Shown: piece by piece, positions 24,825 through 34,064 of the stretch
Position numbering within the stretch: the first letter of the stretch is position 1
Layout of the letters: every line of letters starts with the position of its first letter
NCBI GenBank assembly: GCA_949296525.1
Contig: CASFOP010000001.1
Location: 62,001 to 126,000 of the forward strand
DNA from: an uncultured bacterium
Lineage (GTDB): Bacteria > Elusimicrobiota > Elusimicrobia > Elusimicrobiales > Elusimicrobiaceae
Reading direction: 5' to 3'
Length of the DNA: 64,000 bases
The notes under the pieces: generated by a model
The model's database searches: none
The model's input: only the letters and a program-made list of their open reading frames with translations
Told to the model about the DNA's origin: nothing
Program-made: the position numbers and the translations under genes

Positions 24825-25796
24825 TTAAAAAGACAGGCTCTCAAACAGCGCGCGGATGTCCGTCAGCGTCTCCAGGCGCACAAAACGCCCGCGCACATCG
24901 GCCGCCCCCGCAAAATCGCGCAGCCAGTAGCCGGCGGTTTTTTTGCTGCGGCCCACGCCTATTTTTTCCCCGTAGCGGGCCACATTTTCTTCTATCAGCG
25001 CCAGATAAATGTCTATCCGCCGACGCTGGGTCATCGGGACAGGCTTTTCCCCCGCCAGCTCACAGGCGATATCCCTAAAAATAAACGGATTGCCCACCGC
25101 CGCACGGCCCACCATAATGCCGGCACAGCCCGCGTCAAAAAATTTTTGGGCGGTTTGGCCGTCTTTGATGCCGCCGTTGCCAAGGACGGGGATTTTGACC
25201 GCCGCGCACACTTTGGCCAGTGCATCCAAATCCGGCTCCCCATTATGCACATTTTCCGCCGCGCGGGCATGAATGATTACGGCCGAGGCCCCTTCATTTT
25301 CCGCCACGCGGGCGATTTCATCGCCCAGCAAAACGCCGCTTTTGAGTCCGATACGCGTTTTGAGCGTAACGGGCACGCTGACGGCTTTGACTGCCGCCGC
25401 CACCAGCCGGCCCAAATGTGCGGGGTCTTTCATCAGCACGCAGCCTGCGCCGGCTTTATTGATTTTCTTTACGGGGCAGCCCGCATTGATGTCCACGATA
25501 TCGGCCCCGCGGGCCTGGGCGGCGCGGGCGGCCTCGGCAATGGTTTGTTCGTCCGAACCGAAAATCTGCATGGATACGGGCTTTTCCCGCTCGTCCACCC
25601 GCAACATGCGCAAGCTGCGCGGGTTGGCGTAATGCAGGGCATGGGCTGACACCATTTCGGCACAGACCACGCCAGCGCCGCCGCGCAGACACAAAGCGCG
25701 AAACGGTCCATCTGTTACGCCGGCCATGGGAGCCAGCCAAATATTATTTGGAGCAGTAAAAGCACCAATTTTAAGTGCACGCACAGGAACGGTCAT
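24825..25796 (-). CDS. dusB: tRNA-dihydrouridine synthase
   Basis: FMN enzyme that reduces uridine in the tRNA D-loop, 323 residues. WLAPMAGVTDGPFRALC at the N-terminus, NAGCPVKKINKAGAGCVLMK with the catalytic cysteine (about 107), VTLKTRIGLKSG, VIIHARAAEN and GNGGIKDGQTA follow the Dus order. DusB is favoured by length and motifs. Its start overlaps the upstream lipoprotein gene by 4 nt, so the three genes 28755-24825 form one operon. Confidence 0.93.
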   Translation of the reverse strand: MTVPVRALKIGAFTAPNNIWLAPMAGVTDGPFRALCLRGGAGVVCAEMVSAHALHYANPRSLRMLRVDEREKPVSMQIFGSDEQTIAEAARAAQARGADIVDINAGCPVKKINKAGAGCVLMKDPAHLGRLVAAAVKAVSVPVTLKTRIGLKSGVLLGDEIARVAENEGASAVIIHARAAENVHNGEPDLDALAKVCAAVKIPVLGNGGIKDGQTAQKFFDAGCAGIMVGRAAVGNPFIFRDIACELAGEKPVPMTQRRRIDIYLALIEENVARYGEKIGVGRSKKTAGYWLRDFAGAADVRGRFVRLETLTDIRALFESLSF

Positions 25797-27289
25797 TTGG
25801 CTTTTCTCCAGCGGCCGCCTTCCGGCATATCAATGCGCGGCCGACCGGACAGGCACAGTCTCATGACCGTGCGTACTTCCACTTGTGTGTTTTTAAATTC
25901 CAGAGAATCAATAAAACCGTCATGCCCGGCACCCCCGGCCAGCATATGGTCTGTTACGGCCACGCGGTAAACCTTTTGACGCTCCAGCGGCACACCGCCA
26001 ACCGATACGGCCCGCACGCGGTTACCAACCGGAGCAGCCGGGTCATATGTAACTGTCAGGCCGGAAATTTGCGCAAAATTATGCGGTACAGACAACCCGG
26101 CTTCCAGAGCACGCCACAAAGCAATGCCTTTAATGTCTAAAAAGGTAATATGATCCGCGTACGGATACACGCCGTACAAATCATATTGGGTGACGGCCCC
26201 GGCCGGCAAATTGGCGCGCAGGGAATCGGCATTCACTACGGCGGCGTCCGCTTTGGCCCAGCGGCGCAGACAATCCGCCGTCCAGTCCCCCAGTTCAGAC
26301 TCCGCGTCCAAGTTTCCCTTTAATTCTTTTTCCAGCTTCCCCGCCGGACGGTTCATCTGTCCGCGCGCCGCGCGGCGCACCGCGGCCACTTTTTCCGCCA
26401 CGTCCCGGTCTTCGCCAAAATCGCGGCGATATAAAACAATATCTTCAAAGCGCACATCCGTCAGCTCTTTGTTTTTATTAAAGAACAAAGCCACTCGGCC
26501 CACCCCGTCCAGCTTGGACCCCGGATATACAATCAGGGTATTATTAATCTTTTCCGTTTCCGCCGCGTCACGCCCCAGGTTGGAACTTAAAATGATGTCT
26601 ATACCGTCCACTTCGCGCGCCAAAGCGGCGTCCGTCAGGGCGGATTCATCGTCAGAGGACCCCAGCGCGCTGATAAGCACCACCACATCGGCTCCTTTTT
26701 CGCGCAGGGTTTGCACGGCTTGTTGGGCGGCGGTAATTTCATCGCTGATTTCCAACCCTGCCAAACGTCTTTTTCCTTCCGAGGCCTGGCGGCTGACAAT
26801 GCCAAATATCCCAACTTGGTATTCCCCCGCGCGGGCCAAGAGCCACGGGCGGGCGCCGGCGGGAAGTTTGTCATTTACGGTAACATTGGAGAGGATAAAC
26901 GGAGCGGGTGAGTTTTTAATAATTTGGCTCAAAGAAACCCAGCCATACGCCAAATCTTTTTCAGTAAACAAACGCCCCGCATAGGGCAAGGTGGCGGCCG
27001 TCGTATTAAAATACTCTCCCTGAGAAAGCGTACCCTCAGGCGTTTGGGCAAACCAGTTTCCTCCTTCCAAGAGTACAAAAGGGACTGTCTGCTTATCCAA
27101 AAAAGCCTTTAGAACGGAAAGGCCGCCCGTTACCTCGTTGCCGTAACGCGGCTCGGGCCGCGACCAGAATACGCCCTCTATGTCAGAAGTAAAAAACAAA
27201 TAGGCAGAGGGTTCCTCCTGTTTGGTGCAACCGCCAAAACATCCGGCCAGCAGACAGAAAGCAATAAGATAACGGACGGCTTTACACAT
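25793..27289 (-). CDS. 5'-nucleotidase-like lipoprotein with degenerate active site
   Basis: A 498-residue lipoprotein (lipobox LAGCFGGC, cysteine near 17 or 21) with the UshA layout: metallophosphoesterase domain (30-285), then 5'-nucleotidase C domain (about 340-490). The metal ligands of the first domain are gone. FFTSDIEGVF replaces the HTSDTHG motif, LLEGGNWFAQ replaces LLDSGDFANG, the GNHEFD motif is absent and ILSSNLGRDA replaces VLGGHVHN. Substrate-side motifs survive (NADSLRANLPAGAVTQYDLY, ITFLDIKGIALWRALEAGL). It probably binds a nucleotide or acts as a partner rather than a hydrolase. It overlaps its intact paralogue by 1 nt (TAATG). Confidence 0.83.
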   Translation of the reverse strand: MCKAVRYLIAFCLLAGCFGGCTKQEEPSAYLFFTSDIEGVFWSRPEPRYGNEVTGGLSVLKAFLDKQTVPFVLLEGGNWFAQTPEGTLSQGEYFNTTAATLPYAGRLFTEKDLAYGWVSLSQIIKNSPAPFILSNVTVNDKLPAGARPWLLARAGEYQVGIFGIVSRQASEGKRRLAGLEISDEITAAQQAVQTLREKGADVVVLISALGSSDDESALTDAALAREVDGIDIILSSNLGRDAAETEKINNTLIVYPGSKLDGVGRVALFFNKNKELTDVRFEDIVLYRRDFGEDRDVAEKVAAVRRAARGQMNRPAGKLEKELKGNLDAESELGDWTADCLRRWAKADAAVVNADSLRANLPAGAVTQYDLYGVYPYADHITFLDIKGIALWRALEAGLSVPHNFAQISGLTVTYDPAAPVGNRVRAVSVGGVPLERQKVYRVAVTDHMLAGGAGHDGFIDSLEFKNTQVEVRTVMRLCLSGRPRIDMPEGGRWRKAK

Positions 27290-28755
27290 TATTCAAATTC
27301 CACAATACGGCCCGTCTCCACGGGTTTTACCGGGGACTGTGCTTTAATACCGTTTTCCAACACGCTGCGGATAGTCACATCCGGCACCATTTCTTTTTCG
27401 GAGTCTTTTATTTTTTTAAACGGCCAGCCCTCGCTGCCGCCGTAACCGATATACGCATTGGTGGCCAGCGTATATTTTTTATGGTTTTCCACGGGCTCCC
27501 CGTCCACAAAAAGCTGCAGGTCTTTGACTTTGCCTTTCTTGTTGCGGTACGTAACAGTCAGTCCCGAATACGTAAACAGGCTGCGCGGCAGGAGTGATTT
27601 TTTGACCAGATATTTTAAAAATTTGCCGTCCACCGTCATTTTTACAATACCGTTGTCAAACGGATGTATGTCGGTAGTGTCTCGGCGGGTGACAGGGCCT
27701 TTCTCCATATCCGTACGGGTACCGCCGTTGTTATGCACAAAAATCTGCGTGCCGGCAGCGGCGCGGCCCAAATCGGCAATCCAGTCGTTAAGCGGGCCGT
27801 CTTTATGCTCTGGTACGGAAGAAACACGGGTAATGGTTTCCGCCGCTTCGCCAAAGACTTCGTCCATGCCGGGCTCTTTTAAAGACTGGGCATACTCGGC
27901 AATATCTTCGTCTTCTCCGACTTCATCAATAATCAGCGGAATCAGCTCCGACTTGGCAGAAACAAATTTGCCGGTTTTGTCATCGGTTTTTATGGTAATT
28001 TTACTGACGTTTTGCAGGTAGCAGCCGCTTTCCACAAATAAAACCCCGTTAATATATTCGTTTTGCACAATGTTATGCACATGTCCGCCCAGCACCACAT
28101 GCACGCGTCCGCCGAATTTCTTGCCGATCTGCCCCACATACGCCTGCGTGCCGTGTTTCACGTCGCGCAATCCGTCATGCACCAGCACGACCACCACATC
28201 CGGATTTTCTTTTTCCACTTCTTCCAACGCTTTTTTCAGCGCGGGCAGCGGCTTGGTAAATTTATAGGTTTTGTCGTCATTGGTAGGATAGCGGTTGGCC
28301 AGCCCGATAACGGCCACGCTGACGCCGTCCACATCAAAAATTTTATACGGTTTAATCAGCGGCGGATATTTGCCGGTTTTGCGCTCCAGGAAATTGGCCG
28401 CCAATACCGGAAATTTCAAATTCTGCAAAATAGGTTCCAGTGCTTCGTCGCGAAAGTCAAATTCATGGTTGCCGATAGTGGTGGCCTGATAGCCCAGCGC
28501 ATTCATCAAAGCCACGGCTTTGAGCCCTTTGGAACTTTTTGTTTCGGCCGTACCGTTGGCAAAGTCCCCGCTGTCCAACAACAAATAAGGTTTTTCTTCT
28601 TCGTCCAACACTTCGGCCAGCGCGGCAAATCCGCCCTGCCCGTGTTTAGGGTAAAAAAATCCGTGCGTATCGCTGGTGTGGTAAATCACCGTCGTCTTGG
28701 CAAAAAGGCCAAGTGCGGCAAATGTCAGTGCCAAAAATAAAAATAGTTTTTTCAT
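27289..28755 (-). CDS. Bifunctional metallophosphatase/5'-nucleotidase (UshA-like)
   Basis: Secreted nucleotide phosphatase, 488 residues with signal peptide MKKLFLFLALTFAALGLFA. Metal-binding motifs are intact: YHTSDTHGFF (about 25-34), LLDSGDFANG, TIGNHEFDF, VLVHDGL and VVLGGHVHN. The C-terminal substrate domain has NNGGTRTDMEKGPVTRRD, FTYSGLTVTY and NAYIGYGGSEGWPF. GGAGAG precedes the ATG. It is the first gene of the operon with the degenerate paralogue and dusB. A role in periplasmic nucleotide salvage is inferred. Confidence 0.93.
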   Translation of the reverse strand: MKKLFLFLALTFAALGLFAKTTVIYHTSDTHGFFYPKHGQGGFAALAEVLDEEEKPYLLLDSGDFANGTAETKSSKGLKAVALMNALGYQATTIGNHEFDFRDEALEPILQNLKFPVLAANFLERKTGKYPPLIKPYKIFDVDGVSVAVIGLANRYPTNDDKTYKFTKPLPALKKALEEVEKENPDVVVVLVHDGLRDVKHGTQAYVGQIGKKFGGRVHVVLGGHVHNIVQNEYINGVLFVESGCYLQNVSKITIKTDDKTGKFVSAKSELIPLIIDEVGEDEDIAEYAQSLKEPGMDEVFGEAAETITRVSSVPEHKDGPLNDWIADLGRAAAGTQIFVHNNGGTRTDMEKGPVTRRDTTDIHPFDNGIVKMTVDGKFLKYLVKKSLLPRSLFTYSGLTVTYRNKKGKVKDLQLFVDGEPVENHKKYTLATNAYIGYGGSEGWPFKKIKDSEKEMVPDVTIRSVLENGIKAQSPVKPVETGRIVEFE

Positions 28756-28821
28756 GGGCTCTCCTCTCCGGTAAAACCGCCCCTGCGGCGGGCGAAAACA
28801 GCTGATTTTATCCTATCAAAA

Positions 28822-28852
28822 ACAAAACGCCCGCTTCAAGGCGGGCGTTTTC
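28822..28852 (-). terminator. Terminator after nifS
   Basis: AAAACGCCCGC pairs with GCGGGCGTTTT around CTTGAA, with T-run on the minus strand. Confidence 0.82.
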
Positions 28853-28871
28853 ACCGGCAAAATCCTTCCGT

Positions 28872-30050
28872 TTAATTCTTCGCCGCGTTCATGCGCGAGA
28901 AAGGCGATATTTTGCGCAGGTTTTCAATAATGCCGGGCAAAACTTCCAGCACTTTGTCCACCTCTTCTTCCGTCGTTTGTTCCGACAGCGAGAAACGTAC
29001 CGACCCGTGCGCAAATTTAAAATCCACACCCATGGCCCGCAGCACGTGCGACGGCTCCAGCGAGCCCGACGTACAGGCCGAACCGGAAGAGGCACAAATG
29101 CCGTATTCGTTTAAATGCATCAAAATAGCTTCCCCTTCCACATAGCCGAAGCTGATATTGACGGTATTGGGCACGCGGTTATCCGGGTCGCCGTTTAACT
29201 TGCTGTCGGGGATAGAGGAAAGCAGGCCGTTTTGCAGTTTGTCACGCAGGGCGGCCATACGGGCCAAACTGCCGTCGGACAAACGTGTTTTGGCCAGCAC
29301 GGAGGCCGTCCCCAGCCCCACAATGTAAGGAATGTTTTCCGTTCCGCCGCGGCGCCCTCTTTCCTGGTGGCCGCCCATCATAAAGCCCGTAAAGCGCGTA
29401 CCGCGCCGCACATACAGGGCTCCCACGCCTTTGGGCGCGTGGAATTTATGGCCGGAAAGCGAAAGCATGTCTATGGGCGTATTTTTTACGTCAAAAGGCA
29501 GCTTGCCTATAGCCTGCACGGCGTCTGTATGAAACAATGCGCCGTATTCTTTGGCCAGCGCGGCAATTTCCGGCACGGGGAAAATGGTACCCGTTTCGCT
29601 GTTAACCCACATCACCGACACCAACGCCGTATCCCCATCCAGGGCTTTTTTATACTGCTCCATATTGAAACGGCCCTGCGCGTCCACACCGATATAGTCC
29701 ACTTTATATCCCTGCGTTTCCAAATAAGAATACGGGTGCAGGACGGCAGGATGTTCCACCGCCGAAGTAATAATATGCTTTTTCTGCGGATAGCTGCGTA
29801 TGGCCGAAAAAATGGCAGTATTGTCGCTTTCCGTGGCGCAGGAGGTGAAAATGATTTCATCGGGGTAGGCCGCGCCGATTAAATCGGCCACTTCGCTGCG
29901 CGCAATGTCCATGGCTTTTTTGGCTTCCGCCGCCAGCGGATACATAGAGGAGGCATTGCCGTATTTTTCCGTAAAATACGGTATCATCGCTTCCGCCACG
30001 GCCGGCGCCACGCGCGTGGTGGCGTTGTTATCCAGATAAATCAGTTTCAC
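28872..30050 (-). CDS. nifS: Cysteine desulfurase (NifS/IscS type)
   Basis: PLP enzyme that frees sulfur from cysteine for Fe-S clusters, 392 residues. The GTG at 30050 (VKLIYLDNNATTRVAPAVAE) is chosen because GGGGG lies ~5 nt upstream and relatives begin here. The longer frame to 30161 overlaps nifU. The PLP lysine is in SLSGHKFHAPKGVGALYV (near 201). The catalytic cysteine is in SSGSACTSGSLEPSH (near 323). It is 11 bp after nifU. Confidence 0.95.
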   Translation of the reverse strand: MKLIYLDNNATTRVAPAVAEAMIPYFTEKYGNASSMYPLAAEAKKAMDIARSEVADLIGAAYPDEIIFTSCATESDNTAIFSAIRSYPQKKHIITSAVEHPAVLHPYSYLETQGYKVDYIGVDAQGRFNMEQYKKALDGDTALVSVMWVNSETGTIFPVPEIAALAKEYGALFHTDAVQAIGKLPFDVKNTPIDMLSLSGHKFHAPKGVGALYVRRGTRFTGFMMGGHQERGRRGGTENIPYIVGLGTASVLAKTRLSDGSLARMAALRDKLQNGLLSSIPDSKLNGDPDNRVPNTVNISFGYVEGEAILMHLNEYGICASSGSACTSGSLEPSHVLRAMGVDFKFAHGSVRFSLSEQTTEEEVDKVLEVLPGIIENLRKISPFSRMNAAKN

Positions 30051-30061
30051 GCATTCCCCCT

Positions 30062-30916
30062 TCAGGCCTGCTCCACGGTAATGGAGGGGTCCAGTTTTTC
30101 TTTCAGCGTTTTTTCCACAAAGCCCTTCAGCGTCACAGGCGCGGCCATGCAGCCGCTGCACATGCCCAGCAGACGCACTTTGACGGCCGAGCCGTTCACG
30201 TCCACCAGTTCCACACTTCCGCCGTCGGCGTTTAGCTGCGGGCGGACGTCTTCTTCCAGCACTTTTTCAATGCGTTTGATTTTTTCCACAATGGTCAAAT
30301 CGGCAAATTTTTTGTCCTTGGCCGGCTCCGGCGCGGGCACCGCGCAGGAATTGACCTTGTCCAAAATTTTCTGTATTTCTCCTTTGCACTGCCCGCAGGC
30401 GCCGCCGGCCTTGGTGTAAAAAGTTACCTCTTCCACCGTTTTTAAGTGATTGGCGCGTATAGCTTTAATAATCGCTTCTTCGGACACGTTAAAGCAGTGG
30501 CAGACGATTTTTTCGGCCTGCTGTTCAAACACCACGGGCTTGCCGCCCTGGCGGTAGCTTTGCACGGCCGCTTCCAGCGCCTCCATACCCATTACGGAAC
30601 AATGCATTTTTTCAGCAGGCAGAGAGCCCAGCTCATCAGCAATGTCCTGGTTGGTGATTTTGGAGGCCTGCTCCAGCGTTTTGCCTTTAATCATCTCCGT
30701 CAGCACGGACGAAGAAGCAATAGCGCTGGCACAGCCGAAGGTTTCAAATTTGGCGTCCTCAATGACTTCCGTTTCTTTATTGACTTTTAACGTCAGTTTC
30801 AGCGCGTCGCCGCACACCAGGCTGCCTACCTGGCCCGTGGCGTCGGCGTTTTCAATGGCGCCCACATTGCGCGGGTGCCGGAAATGGTCCATTACTTTAT
30901 CGGTATAATCCCACAT
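30062..30916 (-). CDS. nifU: Three-domain Fe-S scaffold NifU
   Basis: Full-length NifU, 284 residues. An IscU-like N-terminal domain (SLVCGDALKLTLKV, FGCASAIASSSVLTEMIKGK) is followed by a central [2Fe-2S] BFD domain (IVCHCFNVSEEAI, GGACGQCKGEIQK). A C-terminal Nfu domain (MCSGCMAAPVTLKGF) completes it. AAGGAG precedes the ATG and TATAAT lies near 30945. The nifU-nifS pair is the sole Fe-S assembly locus in view. Nothing nearby suggests nitrogen fixation, so it likely serves general maturation, as in other anaerobes. Confidence 0.96.
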   Translation of the reverse strand: MWDYTDKVMDHFRHPRNVGAIENADATGQVGSLVCGDALKLTLKVNKETEVIEDAKFETFGCASAIASSSVLTEMIKGKTLEQASKITNQDIADELGSLPAEKMHCSVMGMEALEAAVQSYRQGGKPVVFEQQAEKIVCHCFNVSEEAIIKAIRANHLKTVEEVTFYTKAGGACGQCKGEIQKILDKVNSCAVPAPEPAKDKKFADLTIVEKIKRIEKVLEEDVRPQLNADGGSVELVDVNGSAVKVRLLGMCSGCMAAPVTLKGFVEKTLKEKLDPSITVEQA

Positions 30917-31041
30917 ACAAACTCCTTTACCTTTATTATATTATACCATTCCGCGCCGGGGCCGGCGGCGGCACGGGGGAGCTGTTTTGCACTATACGCA
31001 CCCGTGCGCGGCGGGCGCATATTTTGCTAGAATGAGTTGCT

Positions 31042-31884
31042 ATGGAAATCAGCCGCGTACTGCTCGTCTGTCATCCGGCCCGCCAAAACGCCGCTCAAAC
31101 GGCCCAACAGCTGGCGGATTTTTTGCGTTCCAAAGACATACGCTGTGAAATTTTAAACGATTACCGCCATATCCCCAAATACCCGCTGGCGGATTTATGC
31201 GTCAGTTTGGGCGGGGACGGCACCGCGCTGCGCTGTGCGCGCGCCACGGCGCCGCTGCAAATGCCGCTTCTGGCGGTCAACTGCGGCAGCCTGGGTTTCC
31301 TTTCCGCCTGCGAAGAAGCCGAAGCACTGCATTGCTTGCAACAAATTTTAGACGGCAACTGCCAGATTACCCGCCGCCTGCTTTTAAGCGCCGACATTGT
31401 GCGCGCCGGCCAGAAACCCGTCACCAATTTGCTGGCTTTTAACGACTGCGTGATTAAAACCCTGCAGCCGCGGGCATTCCCTCTGCGGGTACAATATAAC
31501 GGCACGGAGCTGAAAAATTATTACGGGGACGGGCTGATTGTATCCACGCCGGCGGGCTCTACGGCCTATTCGCTGGCCGCGGGCGGGCCGATTGTGGAGC
31601 CGGATTTAGAGGTGCTGTTGCTGACGCCCATTTGTCCGCACAGTTTGACGGAACGGACCCTGTTGCTGCGCGCGGAAGGGGAGCTGGTGTTTTCCCCCGC
31701 GTTTGCCAACGCGCAGGACCGCGCTTCCGTGAGTTTGGACGGGCAAAACGATTATGAACTGCAAAACGGCGACCGCGTCATTTTGCGCCGCGCCAAACAC
31801 GAAGCGCGCCTGGTCAGCGCCGGAACATACGACTTTTTCGCCCGCCTGCGCGAAAAACTGGAATGGGGGACGCGCCGTGCTTAA
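31042..31884 (+). CDS. nadK: NAD kinase
   Basis: Phosphorylates NAD to NADP, 280 residues. The GGDGT motif is SLGGDGTALRCARA (about 54-67), followed by NCGSLGFLSA and the catalytic-site GDGLIVSTPAGSTAYSLAAGG. The -10 TAGAAT (31028-31033) lies 8 nt from the ATG without a Shine-Dalgarno, so the mRNA is nearly or fully leaderless. It overlaps recN by 8 nt, a conserved neighbourhood in many bacteria. Confidence 0.95.
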   Translation: MEISRVLLVCHPARQNAAQTAQQLADFLRSKDIRCEILNDYRHIPKYPLADLCVSLGGDGTALRCARATAPLQMPLLAVNCGSLGFLSACEEAEALHCLQQILDGNCQITRRLLLSADIVRAGQKPVTNLLAFNDCVIKTLQPRAFPLRVQYNGTELKNYYGDGLIVSTPAGSTAYSLAAGGPIVEPDLEVLLLTPICPHSLTERTLLLRAEGELVFSPAFANAQDRASVSLDGQNDYELQNGDRVILRRAKHEARLVSAGTYDFFARLREKLEWGTRRA

Positions 31885-33535
31885 AAAACTTTCCGTACGT
31901 AATTTTGCCGTCATTTCTTTTGTGGAATTTGAGCCCAAAACCGGCCTGAACGTCTTTACCGGCGAAACGGGCGCGGGCAAATCCGTGGCGATATCGGCTT
32001 TAAGTTTTGCGCTGGGCGCGCGCGGATCGGCTTCGCTGATTAAAGACGGCGCGGACAAACTGGAAGTACGCGCCGAATTTGACGCCTCCGGCCTGCCGCA
32101 TGCCCTGTTGCAAAAATACGCCGCCGGAGAAAAAACCCTCGTTTTTACCCGTACTTTGGACCGCAAAGGCAAAAGCAAGGCCTTTATCAACGGCCGCGCC
32201 GTACCCGCCGCCGCACTGGCGGAACTGGGCAAAGAGCTGGTGGATTTTCACGGCCAGCACGAACACCAAAGTCTGTTGCGCGCTGACGTGCAGCTACGCC
32301 TGCTGGACACTTTTGCCGGCCTGACGCGGGACGCGGACAAAACCGCACGCGCCTACCGCACCTGGAAAGACGCGCAGGCCCGCCTGGAAGCGGCGCAGAT
32401 GAGCGAGCAGGAAAAAGAACGCCTGCTGGATTTATACGCATTCCAGCTCAAAGAAATAGAAACCGTCAACCCCAAAGAAGGCGAAGACCTGGAGCTGGAA
32501 CAAAAACTGCCGCAGATGAAACACGCCGGCCGCCTGGTGGAACTGGCGGGCGAAGCATATGAAGATTTATACGGGCGGGAAGACAGCGCCGTCACGCTTT
32601 TGGGCCGCGCCGCGCGCCTGGCGCGGGACATGGCGGAGCTGGACGAAAATGCTTCCGCCGTGGCCGATGCCCTGGCCAACGCCGAAACCCTGCTTTCGGA
32701 CGCCGCCGCCGATTTAAACGCTTACCAAAGCGGCTTAAACGCCGACCCGCAAACGCTGGACGAAATGCTTACCCGCCATGAAAAACTCAAACGCCTGAAA
32801 CTCAAATACGGGCCGGAAATTTCCGACGTATTAAACAACGCCGCGGAACTGAAAACCCAGACGGACAACCTGCAAAATTCCCAGCTGCATGAAGAAGAAA
32901 TGCGCCGCGCCGAGCAAAGGGCCCGCGCGGAGCTGGACGCTTTGTGTGAAGAACTGCACGCCAAACGCAGCGCGGCCGCCCAAAAGCTGGCCAAACGGCT
33001 GGAAAAAGAGATCACACCGCTGGGCTTTGAAGGACTGCGCTTTGAAATCACCGTGGAAATGGACGCGGAAAACCCGGGCCCGGCGGGAGCCGACACCGTG
33101 GAATTTTTATTCTCCCCCAACCCGGGGCAGGCCCCAAGGCCGCTGGCGCTGGCCGCCTCCGGCGGGGAACTTTCGCGCGTCATGCTGGGGCTGAAAACCG
33201 TGCTGGCGGGCGAAGTGCCCGTCATGGTATTTGACGAAGTGGACAGCGGCGTGGGCGGACGCACTGCCGCGCTGGTAGGTCAAAAACTGCATACCGTGGC
33301 ACAGGGACGCCAGGTATTATGCGTAACGCATTTGGCTTCCGTAGCCGCGTGCGCAGACGCATTTTTCCACATAGAAAAACAAACCGACGGCAAAACAACC
33401 GACGTTACCCTGTCCACGCTGGACGGCGACGCTGTCACGGCGGAAATCGCACGCATGCTGGGCGCCGCTTCGGAGCAGGACCAAACCGCCCTGCGCCACG
33501 CGCGGGAAATGTTACAACGCGCACGGGCGGACTAG
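31877..33535 (+). CDS. recN: DNA repair protein RecN
   Basis: SMC-like ATPase of 552 residues for double-strand break repair. The GTG at 31877 (VLKKLSVRNFAVISFVEFEP) has GGGGGA 7 nt upstream and matches family starts. The frame open from 31754 lies within nadK. Walker A is FTGETGAGKSVAISALSFAL. A central coiled coil rich in E/K/A follows, then the signature LAASGGELSRVMLGLKTV and Walker B VMVFDEVDSGVGGRTA. Confidence 0.95.
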   Translation: MLKKLSVRNFAVISFVEFEPKTGLNVFTGETGAGKSVAISALSFALGARGSASLIKDGADKLEVRAEFDASGLPHALLQKYAAGEKTLVFTRTLDRKGKSKAFINGRAVPAAALAELGKELVDFHGQHEHQSLLRADVQLRLLDTFAGLTRDADKTARAYRTWKDAQARLEAAQMSEQEKERLLDLYAFQLKEIETVNPKEGEDLELEQKLPQMKHAGRLVELAGEAYEDLYGREDSAVTLLGRAARLARDMAELDENASAVADALANAETLLSDAAADLNAYQSGLNADPQTLDEMLTRHEKLKRLKLKYGPEISDVLNNAAELKTQTDNLQNSQLHEEEMRRAEQRARAELDALCEELHAKRSAAAQKLAKRLEKEITPLGFEGLRFEITVEMDAENPGPAGADTVEFLFSPNPGQAPRPLALAASGGELSRVMLGLKTVLAGEVPVMVFDEVDSGVGGRTAALVGQKLHTVAQGRQVLCVTHLASVAACADAFFHIEKQTDGKTTDVTLSTLDGDAVTAEIARMLGAASEQDQTALRHAREMLQRARAD

Positions 33536-33643
33536 TCTTTTTTCTTACAAATAAATTCTTCCTTATTCCCCCGCTTTTGATACAATATATTTGTGAACGG
33601 GGAAGGGGTTTCCCTCCCGAATTTGAAACACAAGGAGCATACC

Positions 33644-34003
33644 ATGGCTTGCAAAAATAAATGGTGGCCGCATAACTGGTTGTGCCTCAGAGGGCTGTAC
33701 TGGGTTTTCGTGGCCATTTTTTACATCATCTTGGCAATTACCGTTTACCAATTGGGCAACTCCATAGTTTACATCTTCAGAACGTGGAATAACCCGATGG
33801 TGGACACCGGGGCACACTGGCTCGGCCTGCTGGGCTTCCTGATTGCTGCCGTCAGCTATATGCTGATCCCCCTGACTGTGGCCGTCATCCTCAAAACCTT
33901 GCGCAAAATCAAAGGGGCGGTCGCCCCGTGCTGCTGCGAGGCCAGACACGAAGAAGCCGCTGTACAGGCTACCGTCACCAGCACCGAAGAAGAAAAGAAG
34001 TAA
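33644..34003 (+). CDS. Small two-helix membrane protein, unknown
   Basis: A 119-residue protein starting at the ATG at 33644 (MACKNKWWPHNWLCLRGLYW), chosen because ACAAGGAG lies 8 nt upstream. Hydrophobic helices lie at about 19-38 (VFVAIFYIILAITVYQLG) and 62-86 (GLLGFLIAAVSYMLIPLTVA). A cytoplasmic-looking tail has a Cys cluster CCCEARHEE that could bind metal. No family was recognised. It is a monocistronic unit with its own terminator. Confidence 0.75.
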   Translation: MACKNKWWPHNWLCLRGLYWVFVAIFYIILAITVYQLGNSIVYIFRTWNNPMVDTGAHWLGLLGFLIAAVSYMLIPLTVAVILKTLRKIKGAVAPCCCEARHEEAAVQATVTSTEEEKK

Positions 34004-34010
34004 ACCGTTT

Positions 34011-34043
34011 AAGAAGGCGGCGCCCTTCGCGCCGCCTTCTTTT
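34011..34043 (+). terminator. Terminator after the small membrane protein
   Basis: GAAGGCGGCG pairs with CGCCGCCTTC around a 7-nt loop, then TTTTG. Confidence 0.85.
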
Positions 34044-34064
34044 GTCTGTAAGCCGGAGCGTTCC

